Shown here one piece after another: positions 10,001-18,619 of a stretch of DNA of 64,000 nucleotides. Source of the DNA: Paenibacillus alba (lineage in GTDB: Bacteria; Bacillota; Bacilli; Paenibacillales; NBRC-103111). Position numbers and translations under genes: made by a program. The first letter of the stretch is position 1, and the number at the start of each line of letters is the position of its first letter. The stretch lies in contig NZ_JABMKZ010000004.1 in NCBI RefSeq assembly GCF_013204855.1, forward strand, positions 186,001 through 250,000, written 5' to 3'. The notes beneath the pieces are model-generated. The model worked only from the letters and a program-made list of their open reading frames with translations, was not told where the DNA came from and did not search any database.

Positions 10001-10534
10001 GAGATGATTCAGCATGCCAATGGCACCATTGAAATCATTAGAATGATAGGCGGACAGCAGCTGGTCCCAGGTGTCAAGAATGTTTGCTTTCTGGTCAGGC
10101 GAACGTTTCGTGGCTTCAAGTATGGCTTGTTTAAATGTCTGTTTATCCGTATTAATAGCAATTTCCCACATATATTGGTACAAATATTTTTTTAGTAGGT
10201 GATCTGGAATAATATCCGTACTCTGTTCCTTCATATATTGATCTGGGGATTTATCTATGGAACGCTGCAGTTTAGGTCCATCAGTTGAAGCTGATCGACT
10301 GATTACCGGTTTGTTTAATGTCCTAGGAGATTGGCTGCTTTGATGCCTCAGTAACTGCATGACGGCTTGATTGCCCACGGTTCGTTGCAACTGCATAACC
10401 GTGGCAGGACTTAAAGGCATCCCTGCGGATATCGAAGCGGAAACGCCTTGTGCCTTCGTTTCTACAGCAGCTTGGGATTGCAGGCTTGTTGCAGCAGCAG
10501 GTCCTGCTTGTGTAGGTGACTTGGCTATTATCAC
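7028..10534 (-). CDS. Large multidomain protein with eCIS-cargo-type N-terminal motif and kinase-like C-terminal segment
   Basis: This 1168-residue protein is preceded by a good ribosome binding site (GAGGAGGG) and starts with GTG. Residues 1-48 are Ala/Gln/Ser-rich. Residues 49-62 read LQRTVGNQAVMQLL, a signature common near the N-terminus of proteins encoded with extracellular contractile injection systems and in related polymorphic toxins. A second LQRS follows at 89. Residues 203-240 and 442-503 look like two Rossmann-type halves (VSVGMRSGILEGPALVGMKV), reminiscent of GT-B glycosyltransferases. Residues 655-720 are charged and likely coiled. Residues 832-968 resemble a protein-kinase fold: SGKQKSVFGL loop, VMGIM strand, ISDLQFLID catalytic-loop-like and ADPGG metal-loop-like segments. 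A Lys/Ser-rich linker (about 1055-1090) precedes a small C-terminal domain. There is no signal peptide and no injection-system gene nearby. The motif matches are read by eye; the enzyme activity is inference. Confidence 0.75.
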   Translation of the reverse strand: MIIAKSPTQAGPAAATSLQSQAAVETKAQGVSASISAGMPLSPATVMQLQRTVGNQAVMQLLRHQSSQSPRTLNKPVISRSASTDGPKLQRSIDKSPDQYMKEQSTDIIPDHLLKKYLYQYMWEIAINTDKQTFKQAILEATKRSPDQKANILDTWDQLLSAYHSNDFNGAIGMLNHLIEKTKDAFRLPLPPDDNSNISLTKQRALIVQGAHMRGDMYGVAGALAIRPDMSVVILSDFAHYGTAKMMEGFYQGVIGGKQNVYILHVPNAKKEYNEGFIGNKKNWISTRAAEFETSTEEENKERKFAPMEITSETKLIKDSFDKDTKGSYATIKDKWLGKADIEKEAELQKWLEDKMQMPPGAYALLWMKQGELTHPHAHHYTSEGSQQKLIKDVTKSGRTPVNIGDKMGVTTVPDLTEFWNHPEFPYQNEGRKGQIRMLHYLAHSGQYDVVSVGMRSGILEGPALVGMKVIFMEEEGNDQAARWENLIGTLPNLKRVILDAPPGLAEKKIWIDNILWRNHKSEKLGGMKVIENLETYTGLKHNDIAKILLDCTHLPDAENPLMDMVNAVSKDEIQGKVHSLLEAAFQVMNEEYEQNWKEEMLGVFTAESKEGMKESEVGVLNHLLTSWDKPMVAKDPAAEAEFWKRTRRSNTKEPTFNWEDEKRDQTLERKNKQLQALLEEQDLSLVIKNRDQIAEFRAEKPEFEETALMKEYRDRLNKEIYRLMDLAVESEHKVHLKTLLLEDKVNSQLGTIDYETRRLLSVDREDPEVVFSLIEDPLSILVNVFKYDEAIAKLMMDKTNNNLLASYNLIRLHTKNFPFLDEFKDAAISKDPIASGKQKSVFGLIDHDDMVMGIMNRDDSFKMLCGELSILHDIKRIDPKLPMVEIIGITVHGDLPAVIMKRYAEHSKDFVKVKDTEHFKIPKYLNASSIHQIIEMENRMIAAEIRISDLQFLIDEQGQVVLADPGGLVTQYAPSKNEEGVIDNLLATNIDKLFRETGVQDQIWVESELAHQISNLTSKQPNDIRVKSIIDILHKKYEYKINLDSSLKYTNLATPKSAKSSQSKTTKAVKKGSTHQNSGASQVPAPKQGRVLSKDEQQIMDVLKTKANTDYLVELPDGYGDSEIIPIFSMNTVQFDIAWKSLKDDRKVSITKKGISLSTKEKKLLTK

Positions 10535-10794
10535 AAATTCCCTCCTCGCTCAATCGAATTTCATCGCATGATGTGTCCAGGACAGCTTAACAGCTCAAGG
10601 TATTAAACTTGATACTATGAATCTATATATGGTAATAGCTTACAATTACACTCTAAGTTATGCAACCTAATTATTGAAGCTAGAGTGATTGCAAAATACA
10701 AAAAGTCCTGATTACCAAGTATGACAAACAACCGCAGTCAAGGGCTTGATAAATAACCCATTAGCTGCAGCTGTTATACGTCATTTAAACCTGC

Positions 10795-11643
10795 TTATCC
10801 TTTAAGCCCCGTCGTGCTGATCCCATCGACCAGATATTTCTGAAATCCAGCAAAAACGAGTACAACAGGCACAAGCGATAAGACCGACATGGCGAATAAA
10901 GCGCCCCAATCGGTTTGCATCGTCGGATCTGAGAAATTTTTGAGCGCAAGGGCGACGGTAGCCAACTTGGGCGAATTGAGATACAACAAAGGACTGAAAA
11001 AATCGTCCCACGTCCAGTAAAATTTAAAAATCGCTACGGTGATAATTGGGGAAATCAGCAGCGGAAGAAGAATACGCGCCAAAATAGCGAACAATCCGCA
11101 GCCATCAATTTTGGCCGACTCATCCAATTCCTTCGGAATTCCTCGTAAAAATTGAATCAGCAGGAAAATAAAGAAAGCTCCGCCAAAAAAGGAAGGTATG
11201 ATTAACGGCTTGAATGTGTTAATCCAACCTAGCTTTTGGAATAAAATATATTGCGGGATCGTCAGTACTTCACTGGGCAGCATCATCGTCGTCATCATGC
11301 AGGCAAACCAAATGGCCGCCCCGCGAAACCGAATGCGAGCAAAGCCATAGGCTGTTAAGATCGATGAAATGATCGTGCCGAAGACAGACAAAATCGTCAC
11401 AATAAACGAATTTTTGAAAAAAACGGCAAACGAGATTCCGGCAAATCCTTTAAATCCGTTCGTATAATTATCCAATTTGAGCGTAGAAGGAATTAACTGG
11501 TGCGCATGGACGAAGATTTCACTCGTATCTTTCAGTGAGCTTGACACCATCCAGAGCAGAGGATACATCATGACCAGTGCAAAGCCTATGGTGAAGGTAT
11601 GCAGCAGAATCGCTTGCCAGGTTTGTCGCTGTTTGGACATCAT
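10795..11643 (-). CDS. Carbohydrate ABC transporter permease, MalG/UgpE family
   Basis: A 282-residue inner-membrane permease with six predicted helices, the periplasmic-like WMVSSSLKDTSEIF loop typical of MalG-type sugar permeases, and the cytoplasmic EAA loop that contacts the ATPase (about 180-200: RGIPKELDESAKIDG). It is the last gene of the sugar operon, five bases after the MalF-type partner. No ATPase gene is linked, which is usual for Firmicute CUT1 importers sharing an MsmX-type ATPase. The substrate is unknown. Confidence 0.92.
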   Translation of the reverse strand: MMSKQRQTWQAILLHTFTIGFALVMMYPLLWMVSSSLKDTSEIFVHAHQLIPSTLKLDNYTNGFKGFAGISFAVFFKNSFIVTILSVFGTIISSILTAYGFARIRFRGAAIWFACMMTTMMLPSEVLTIPQYILFQKLGWINTFKPLIIPSFFGGAFFIFLLIQFLRGIPKELDESAKIDGCGLFAILARILLPLLISPIITVAIFKFYWTWDDFFSPLLYLNSPKLATVALALKNFSDPTMQTDWGALFAMSVLSLVPVVLVFAGFQKYLVDGISTTGLKG

Positions 11644-11648
11644 CCTGC

Positions 11649-12563
11649 CTATTCCCCTCTCGATTCATAGTGCACCCAATTGCGGGAAGTTGCGAACAGC
11701 GCGGCTGTAAAACAGGCAATCACCGCAAGCAGTACCCAAGCCATAGCAGAGCCATAGCCCATTTCATAATAGCGAAATGATTTCTCATACAAATACAAGG
11801 CGTAAAACAATGTTTTATCGAAAGGTCCGCCCCCTGTTACAAGCATGCCTTCGGTAAATACCTTAAAACCATTAATAATTCCCATGACTAAATTAAAAAA
11901 GATGACGGGTGTAAGAAGCGGCAGTGTGATCCAACGCAATCTTTGCCAAGCACCTGCACCATCCACAGTTACCGCCTCATATAGCTCCTTCGGCACCTGC
12001 TTCAAGCCAGCAAGAAAGATCAGCATCGCTGAACCAAATTGCCACACGGCAAGTAGGACAAGCGAGAAAATAGCCGTCGATGGATGCGTGATCCACGAAG
12101 TCTGAAAGGTTTGTCCTGTCACCGCTGTCAGCAGTGAATTAACCGCGCCTTGCGCACCGAACAATTGGCGCCACATCACAGCTACTGCGACGCTGCCGCC
12201 GATTAAAGTGGGCAAATAGAAGGCTGAGCGAAACAAGCCCGCGAGCTTCAAACGCGTGTTCAATAGGATCGCCACAGCCAGTGCGAACAAGAGCCGCAGT
12301 GGAACGGCAATGAATACAAAAAGGAGCGTTGCACTCACTGACTTCCAATAGCGTGGATCACCCGTGAACATCGTCTTAAAATTATCGATTCCGATCCATT
12401 CCGGCGGGGATAAAATATCGTATTTCGTAAATGCGAGCGCAAGCGATACGATCATCGGTATAACGGAGAACAGTATAAATCCGATGAGCCAAGGCGAAAT
12501 GAACGCATAGCCCGCCGCATTGCGATAATCTCGCAGCTTCCTTGCTCGCGCTGGTTGCGCCAT
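11649..12563 (-). CDS. Carbohydrate ABC transporter permease, MalF/UgpA family
   Basis: A 304-residue permease with six helices. It has the opening AGYAFISPWLIGFILF typical of CUT1 MalF-type subunits and an EAA loop (KQVPKELYEAVTVDGAGAWQ, about 190-210). It pairs with the MalG-type subunit just downstream and the binding lipoprotein just upstream (12638-13969) to form an oligosaccharide importer. The start is ATG with AGAGGGAAA before it. Confidence 0.92.
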   Translation of the reverse strand: MAQPARARKLRDYRNAAGYAFISPWLIGFILFSVIPMIVSLALAFTKYDILSPPEWIGIDNFKTMFTGDPRYWKSVSATLLFVFIAVPLRLLFALAVAILLNTRLKLAGLFRSAFYLPTLIGGSVAVAVMWRQLFGAQGAVNSLLTAVTGQTFQTSWITHPSTAIFSLVLLAVWQFGSAMLIFLAGLKQVPKELYEAVTVDGAGAWQRLRWITLPLLTPVIFFNLVMGIINGFKVFTEGMLVTGGGPFDKTLFYALYLYEKSFRYYEMGYGSAMAWVLLAVIACFTAALFATSRNWVHYESRGE

Positions 12564-12637
12564 GCCAAGTTTCCCTCTTTCCTTCAGCGAACCGCGGGGA
12601 AGAAGTCAACTTCCTCCCACACCGTGTTCCGCAGCTA

Positions 12638-13969
12638 TTATTTCCCTTTGGCCAGAATGGCGCTCGCTTCCTTACGGAATCGCTTTGCTCCGTCTTCCGG
12701 CGTTATTTTCTCGAACAAGACCTCATCGCTGATATTTTTGTACACTTTAGCAACTTCCGCTCCTGCCGCAGGTTCCGGTGCATCGATCGCAGACGCATAT
12801 TTCTCTACATTCGTTAAATAAGCAACTACACGTTTCTGTGTTTCAGTAAATGTATCTTGAATACCCTGAATGACTTTAGGGTTATAAGGCATGCCGAAGT
12901 AAGCATTAAGTGATTTAGCCGCTTCAATGTTGTTCGTGTAGAAATCAATAAAGAGTGCTGCTTCCTTCGGATGCTTCGACGATTTGGCAATCGAGTGGAA
13001 GAAGGATGGCTTAATGTACATCCCTTTGCCATCTCCAGGATACATAGCTAAGCCGACATTCTTTTTCAGCTGTTTTTCCATGATATCCACGTGGTTGCTC
13101 CAGTAGGAGAATCCGCCGAATGCCGTTTGTCCCTTCGTAAAAGGTCCATCCTCCAGGCTTTTCACTTCCAGCTCTGTACCTAGCGGTGTCACGAGACCAT
13201 CCTTTTGCCAACGAAGCTGCTGTTTAAAGAAGTCGACGAAGAGCTGATCGTCCTCATACCCAAGTGCATCCTGCCCTTTGTTGAACAGAGACTTGTCATG
13301 CTGGCGAAGCCAGACGCTGAAATGGGATTGCGCAAGGTGGGTGTCACCGAAGATGCCGAGCTTATCTTTGATCGTGCGCAAATCCTTCTCATACTGCTCC
13401 CATGTATAATTGTCAGCTGGCGCTTTGACACCGGCTTTCTCAAGCAGTTCCGGATTATAGAACATGACCAGTGCATTGTTGCCTATGTTGATGCCGTATT
13501 GCTTGTCGTTGAAGCGGCCGCCGGCATTATGAATCGGGTTGACGCCTTCGAGATTAATCGTTTTGTCCTTCATATAATCATCAAGTGGAAGAAGCAAATT
13601 TTTGCCTACGAAATTGGTGATTTTGGAGTAATCCATCCGAATGACATCCGGCAAATTGCTCGAAGCGGCAAGCACGCTCATTTTATCCCAGTAGGCGTCG
13701 CCAGCGTAATATTCGGCCTCTACCTTAATGTTCGGATAGGCTTTCTGAAACAACTGCACGACGGCATTGTTCCTGTCTACGGTCAACTGCGAGCCAGCCC
13801 AATAAGTCATCCGCAGTGTAACTGGCTCTTTGGATACCGGAGCTGTTGTGGCCGCAGCCGTTGCAGCGCTTGTCTCAACCGGTGCACTGGAAGTACCGCT
13901 AGAGCACCCTGTCAATGCTATGACAGTGCTCAAAGCTACTGTTAAACCTGTTATTTTTGCTTTCGCCAT
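12638..13969 (-). CDS. Sugar ABC transporter substrate-binding lipoprotein (family 1)
   Basis: A 443-residue extracellular binding protein. The signal peptide ends in a lipobox (VIALTGC, Cys about 22), followed by a Ser/Thr/Ala linker and a family-1 solute-binding fold. It delivers the sugar to the two permeases encoded 75 bp downstream. The ligand is probably an oligosaccharide, judging from the YesM/YesN-type regulators upstream, but nothing in the sequence fixes it. Confidence 0.92.
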   Translation of the reverse strand: MAKAKITGLTVALSTVIALTGCSSGTSSAPVETSAATAAATTAPVSKEPVTLRMTYWAGSQLTVDRNNAVVQLFQKAYPNIKVEAEYYAGDAYWDKMSVLAASSNLPDVIRMDYSKITNFVGKNLLLPLDDYMKDKTINLEGVNPIHNAGGRFNDKQYGINIGNNALVMFYNPELLEKAGVKAPADNYTWEQYEKDLRTIKDKLGIFGDTHLAQSHFSVWLRQHDKSLFNKGQDALGYEDDQLFVDFFKQQLRWQKDGLVTPLGTELEVKSLEDGPFTKGQTAFGGFSYWSNHVDIMEKQLKKNVGLAMYPGDGKGMYIKPSFFHSIAKSSKHPKEAALFIDFYTNNIEAAKSLNAYFGMPYNPKVIQGIQDTFTETQKRVVAYLTNVEKYASAIDAPEPAAGAEVAKVYKNISDEVLFEKITPEDGAKRFRKEASAILAKGK

Positions 13970-13992
13970 TGTGATTTCCCATCCCCTTTTTT

Positions 13993-15186
13993 CTATTTCA
14001 TGATCTGCTTTACTTCATCCAAAGCTCTTTGCGCCATTCCGTTGACCACTGCGTCATCCATCGGAGGGTTGTGCAGACCTGCACGTACGTCGCGGTACAT
14101 CCGCTCTAGCGGCAGGCTCCTCGACAAGCTCGCAGCACCGACGATGCGCATCGCCGTATCCACAATCGCAATTGCATGATTCGTCGCTACATGTTTAGCG
14201 AGTCCCAGCTCTGGCTTCAGCGCCGCGCGCCGCTCTGGCTCTCGATCCCACCTGTCAGCCACCGAGTAGAGCACCGTACGCGCCGTTGTAAGCGCGATGT
14301 CCATTTCCCCGATTTGCCGACGAATATTCGGCAGTTCAGCAATCGGTGTGGTCAAACTGTTCGGTCGATACTGCTGTGCGAAATGAATCGCAAAGCTCCT
14401 CGCCGCATACGCAATCCCGATATAACAAGCAGGAATATGCAGCAGCCAGCCCCCTTCGTCAGGTGTTCGTTCCTTGCGAGGCGCCCCTGAGAGATGAATC
14501 ACCTGGTCTTCCGGAACGAACACATTCTCCAGCACTACGTCATGGCTCCCCGTCGCTCGCATGCCAAGGGTATTCCACGTTTCTTCCACGCGAACTCCGG
14601 GTCCGACACGAACGAAAAAATCTCCGGTCTCCTCTGTGCCTTCAATCGCCGCCGAAACGGTAAAGCAAGTGAGGATCGGACTCAGCGTGCTGTACGTTTT
14701 GCGTCCACTCAGCAGCCAGCCGCCCTCAGCAGCAACGGCCTTCGTTTCCGGTCTTCCTCCGCGACTTGGGCTGCCGGTTGCTCGCTCAGATGCCAAATGA
14801 TTAACCAGCGCCCCCGTTTCCACCGCTTCCTGGCAGAATCGTTCGTACAACGATGCCGGCCAAGCATTCGTAAAGCGCAGCTGATGCAGCAGGCCAACAT
14901 GCCAGCCCACAGCAAGCGCCGTTGAGCCATCGCCTCGCGCAAGCCGTTCTTGGGCAAGCACCAATTCGTACAGCGACGCTTCTTCTCCGCCGTAAGCGCG
15001 CGGCACCGTCAACTGCAAGTAACCGGCTTCACGAAGATCAGCGAAATTATCGAACGGAAAGCTTCCCTCTGTATCATGCTGTGCGGAACGCTCAACGAAG
15101 CGAGCAGCCAAGCGGTCCGAGCGTTCAGCAAGCTCAGCCTCTCGCTCGTTGCGAATAAACAAGTCAAACCTAACGTTCTTAGTCAT
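13993..15186 (-). CDS. Acyl-CoA dehydrogenase-like flavoprotein
   Basis: A 397-residue protein with the three-domain acyl-CoA dehydrogenase layout: helical N-domain (1-120) with the VPRAYGGEEASLYE motif, a beta domain (125-235) with NTLGMRATGSHDVVLENV, and a helical C-domain (250-397). The family also includes FMN-dependent monooxygenases such as DszC and SfnB, and absence of any beta-oxidation genes nearby makes that subgroup as likely as a fatty-acid enzyme. It lies between the sugar transporter genes and their regulators in the same orientation, 23 bases before the binding-protein gene, so it probably acts on something linked to the imported compound. GGAGGG precedes the ATG. Confidence 0.82.
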   Translation of the reverse strand: MTKNVRFDLFIRNEREAELAERSDRLAARFVERSAQHDTEGSFPFDNFADLREAGYLQLTVPRAYGGEEASLYELVLAQERLARGDGSTALAVGWHVGLLHQLRFTNAWPASLYERFCQEAVETGALVNHLASERATGSPSRGGRPETKAVAAEGGWLLSGRKTYSTLSPILTCFTVSAAIEGTEETGDFFVRVGPGVRVEETWNTLGMRATGSHDVVLENVFVPEDQVIHLSGAPRKERTPDEGGWLLHIPACYIGIAYAARSFAIHFAQQYRPNSLTTPIAELPNIRRQIGEMDIALTTARTVLYSVADRWDREPERRAALKPELGLAKHVATNHAIAIVDTAMRIVGAASLSRSLPLERMYRDVRAGLHNPPMDDAVVNGMAQRALDEVKQIMK

Positions 15187-15311
15187 CTCTTACTGCCCTC
15201 CACTTATAAACACATGTGAATACTAGGAATTAAATCGAGTATATACCGGATTCCTCCAAACCAACATAGAAAAAACCGATACGTTTTTTGTGAAAATCCG
15301 AGAGAGCCCCC

Positions 15312-16865
15312 TCAGCGCTGTTGTCCGGATAGGCTTTTCCTGTATTCGAGTGGCGAATAGCCAGTATACTTCTTGAACACATTGCCGAAATATTGCTGAT
15401 CCCCGCCAAAACCGGAGCGTTCAGCGATCTCATACATTTTGCTTTCGGTCTCTATAGCAATTAATTCCTTCGCTCGTTCGATGCGCAAGCGCGTCAAATA
15501 CAGAGAAAACTTTTCATTCGTCTCTTTGCGAAACAAGCGCCCTAAATATTCCGCGTTCATGTACAGATGGTGCTGGCCGAGCCATTGCAGCGATAGTTCT
15601 TCATGTGTCAAATAATAAGCGATCAACCGTTTCATGCGCAGGACCACCGCTGTACCTTTATGCATGGCGGATGCCTCGAATCGCTGTCCCGCGCTTTCCA
15701 ACTCGGCAGCGATATACGACTCGATGTCACCGAGCGTCGGCAGACTAAGCAGCTGGGCTGTCTTGCGCAGCAGTTCCTCCGGAGGCGTTTCCTTGAGCAT
15801 CGCCGTCATCAACTGCAAGATCAGGCTTAGCGAGGTGTGCCGATCGCAGCGCGCGGCGGCTAGCGCCCTGAAGAACGCGGCTAATTCGTACCGCGCTCCC
15901 TCGATGTCACCCGTGCGGATGGCCGCGGCAATCAACTCGCCGCGAGCCGCCTCGGGCGCAGCGGCAGCCGCGAGCGCAGGCTCCGCCAGCTCGCTTGTCG
16001 CGATGCGGCCCGCGCCTAGATAAAAGGCGCGCGCGGCATATGCGAGCGCGTCCTTGTATAAGCGCGCGAGCGCATCCGGGGGTCCTGCATCGCTGACCGC
16101 CAGCGTGAGCCGCAGGCCCGGGCAGCGGCTCAGCAGCTCATCGCGCAGCCGCTCTGCGGCGGCCACTGCCGGCGCAAGACCCGCGTCCGCGACGGAAGCA
16201 AGCAGCCGGTTCCCGGCTACGGCGCTTTGTCCGAGCGGTCGGCCCGCCCCACTCTGTGCGGCGGCGACCTCGCGGACGCGCAGTTCCTGGCAAGCCGTGG
16301 CGCTCTCCCACTGCACGAAGATAAGCCGCAGCTTCGACTCGAGCTGCTTCGCCGGCCGCAGAAGCTCTGCCTTATTCGGCGCCAAGGGCTCCTCCAGCAG
16401 CAGCGCAAGCAGCGGTTCGCGCTCCGTTAGCCAGGCGTCGCTGGCCTGACGAGCTGCTGCGAGCAAATCGTTGCGGCGGCGCAGCTCGTCGAGCTCGCGG
16501 ATAATCTCGCGCAGCGCCCCTTCAATCTCCTGCTCATCGCAGGGTTTGAGCAAGTAATGCTTGACGCCGTGATTCATGGCCCCAACAGCGAGATCGAATT
16601 CGTCGTAACCGGACAACACCGCGAAACGCGTTTCAGGCCATTGTTCTTTCGTCCGGCGAATTAGTTCCAGACCGCTCATTCGCGGCATTTTGATATCGGT
16701 TAGAATAATGTCAGGGCGCAGCGCTTCGATTTGTTCCCATGCTTGAAGCCCATCTGCCGCTGTGCCAATCAGCGCTAGTCCAAGCCCCTCCCAATCAACT
16801 GTCCTGGCAATAGCCTCACGAATGATTCTCTCGTCGTCGACCAGTAAAATATTATAGATGTGCAT
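15312..16865 (-). CDS. Response regulator with AraC-type DNA-binding domain (YesN-like)
   Basis: A 517-residue regulator: N-terminal receiver domain (1-120; acidic pair VDDER, phospho-acceptor Asp57 in LTDIKMP, Lys of LLKPCDE), a long variable middle (about 125-400), and a C-terminal AraC pair of helix-turn-helix motifs (about 405-512, ending in YTGYSPLEYRKSL). It is the partner of the YesM-like kinase, whose 3' end it overlaps by 14 bases. Such pairs switch on polysaccharide or oligosaccharide uptake genes, here most likely the importer downstream. The middle region (15,800-16,450) is strikingly GC- and alanine-rich compared with its surroundings. Confidence 0.9.
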   Translation of the reverse strand: MHIYNILLVDDERIIREAIARTVDWEGLGLALIGTAADGLQAWEQIEALRPDIILTDIKMPRMSGLELIRRTKEQWPETRFAVLSGYDEFDLAVGAMNHGVKHYLLKPCDEQEIEGALREIIRELDELRRRNDLLAAARQASDAWLTEREPLLALLLEEPLAPNKAELLRPAKQLESKLRLIFVQWESATACQELRVREVAAAQSGAGRPLGQSAVAGNRLLASVADAGLAPAVAAAERLRDELLSRCPGLRLTLAVSDAGPPDALARLYKDALAYAARAFYLGAGRIATSELAEPALAAAAAPEAARGELIAAAIRTGDIEGARYELAAFFRALAAARCDRHTSLSLILQLMTAMLKETPPEELLRKTAQLLSLPTLGDIESYIAAELESAGQRFEASAMHKGTAVVLRMKRLIAYYLTHEELSLQWLGQHHLYMNAEYLGRLFRKETNEKFSLYLTRLRIERAKELIAIETESKMYEIAERSGFGGDQQYFGNVFKKYTGYSPLEYRKSLSGQQR

Positions 16866-18612
16866 GGCTGTTTCTCCTTCTTTCCTTAGCTTTCGTTCCC
16901 GGAGGATTCAGCAAGAGCGGCACCTCGATACGGATGATAGCTCCTTGCTGAGTTCCTTGCTCAATCCGGATTCCGTAAACATCACCAAACCACAATTGAA
17001 TCCGATCATGGATATTGGATAAGCCTATTCCTGTGCTGCCCGATAGTGGATCAACTGACGATTCAACTTGCTCCAGAGTTGCAGGAATCCCTGGTCCTTT
17101 GTCCTGTACAAGGATTACCAAACGGTCAGCTATTGCCTCCGCTTTCAAGGATATCTCACATTGCCCCGTTTGCGCATCTACGCCATATTTCATACAATTC
17201 TCCACCACTGGCTGCAAAATCAACCATGGCAGATGAAGGTTAAGAAGCTCTTCCGGTATGTCCGCAGCATAAATCAGCCGTTCTTCGAAGCGAAACTGCT
17301 GAATCGTAATATAATTCTGGAGTTGTGCCAGTTCCTCGCGCAAGGTCACGAATTCCTTCTGCCTGATTGTACTGCGCAGCATATCGCCAAGCGCCTTGAC
17401 CATACGAGCCAGATCACTGTGGCCGTAGCCCTTCGCCATCCAGTGGATCGAATCGAGTGTATTGTATAGAAAATGTGGATTCACCTTAGCCTTCAGTGCT
17501 TCATACTCCGCTTCCTTGAGTTGAATTTGTTTCACATAGTTCTCTTTAATGAGTGCGTCAAGCCTTGCCGTCATTTTATCAAAGTTACGATTCAATATAT
17601 TAAATTCATCCCTGTATACTGGGTATAGAGGTTCACCGATTTCAAAATTTCCTTTCTCTACCAAAGAAATGCGCTGCGTTAGCGCCTCTAGCGGTCGCGT
17701 CATACTGAGCGAAAAGCGCATGCCAACCCAGAACAAGGCAACAGCCAGCAGCACATATAAGCCAAGCAGTACGTTTTTCATCGTGTTCACGTGACTGAAG
17801 ACAGAATCATAGGAAATAAAATGAACAAATGTCCACCCGGTATACGCAAGTGTAAACTGCGCCGCCAGATAGCTTTTTCCATTTAGTGTAACGACATTGG
17901 AGTCACCTTTGTGTACAACTGGCAGAGGCAAGTCGCGATTACTCGTGAACAATAGACGATCTCCGGATGCAATCATCAACTCGGAATCGTAATCCCCATG
18001 TTTCTTGCTTGAGGCGTACACCACCTTGGGTGCTTCAACACCGATCATCAGTGTGCCGAGCCGCTCCAAACTCAACTCGGCAATTTCGCGAATGTCTCTC
18101 ACGCTGTAAAACGTTTCCTCCCGCTCTTCCCCGCCGACCCAAACACTCGCCCCGCCCCGTTCATTGGCTATGCGGCGATAACGCTCCTTGTTGCCTTCGT
18201 TAATGCTGGCAGCGTTAACCCCAGCACTAAGAAGGTTGCCGCTTGAATCGAGAATTGTGATCGACGAGACGGAGAAATCCGATTGATGGTAAGTCAGCAG
18301 CTTTCGCTTCAGCTTGTTGGCGGCATCAAAGACCTCGTAAGACGACGGTGACGTCTTCATCGTCTTCAGATCTGCTTGAACTTCCGGATCGGAGAAAATG
18401 GTCAGCGACAGTTTGTCGATTTCCCTCAATTTCTCCTCCATCCGCTCGGAATACAAATAAAATTTGTCGGAAGCTTCCCGATAAATAATTTGCTCATACA
18501 GCTTATGCGACTGCTGCACAAACAGCCAGGCTAGCCCGCTTGAGGCAAGTACACCTGCCAGAATAAAGATAAAAAGTTTATGCTTAATTTTCAGATGCTT
18601 CATCATCATCAT
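16852..18612 (-). CDS. Sensor histidine kinase, YesM family
   Basis: A 586-residue membrane kinase. Membrane helices lie at about 12-30 and 280-300 and enclose an extracellular sensor domain. A HAMP segment follows (about 300-355), then the His_kinase domain with phospho-acceptor His in NPHFLYNTLDSIHWMAKG, and an ATPase domain with the VVENCMKYGV and DKGPGIP boxes. This is the usual architecture of LytS/YesM-type kinases that sense extracellular sugars, often with a binding protein. It precedes and overlaps the YesN-like regulator gene. Confidence 0.92.
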   Translation of the reverse strand: MMMMKHLKIKHKLFIFILAGVLASSGLAWLFVQQSHKLYEQIIYREASDKFYLYSERMEEKLREIDKLSLTIFSDPEVQADLKTMKTSPSSYEVFDAANKLKRKLLTYHQSDFSVSSITILDSSGNLLSAGVNAASINEGNKERYRRIANERGGASVWVGGEEREETFYSVRDIREIAELSLERLGTLMIGVEAPKVVYASSKKHGDYDSELMIASGDRLLFTSNRDLPLPVVHKGDSNVVTLNGKSYLAAQFTLAYTGWTFVHFISYDSVFSHVNTMKNVLLGLYVLLAVALFWVGMRFSLSMTRPLEALTQRISLVEKGNFEIGEPLYPVYRDEFNILNRNFDKMTARLDALIKENYVKQIQLKEAEYEALKAKVNPHFLYNTLDSIHWMAKGYGHSDLARMVKALGDMLRSTIRQKEFVTLREELAQLQNYITIQQFRFEERLIYAADIPEELLNLHLPWLILQPVVENCMKYGVDAQTGQCEISLKAEAIADRLVILVQDKGPGIPATLEQVESSVDPLSGSTGIGLSNIHDRIQLWFGDVYGIRIEQGTQQGAIIRIEVPLLLNPPGTKAKERRRNSHAHL

Positions 18613-18619
18613 TCGTCCT

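Noticed and set aside
10541..10794. Inverted words CACTCTA and TAGAGTG (around 10648 and 10680) before the large orphan gene.
   Set aside because: Seven-base match in AT-rich sequence with no promoter elements in suitable positions; not distinguishable from chance.
13205..13945. Long plus-strand open frame opposite the sugar-binding lipoprotein gene.
   Set aside because: Composition is that of a shadow frame, there is no ribosome binding site, and the minus-strand protein has a full lipoprotein signal and family motifs.
16054..16449. Plus-strand open frame in the GC-rich part of the YesN-like gene.
   Set aside because: Ser/Arg/Ala-rich shadow of a GC-rich coding region; the minus-strand frame has receiver and AraC domains at either end.
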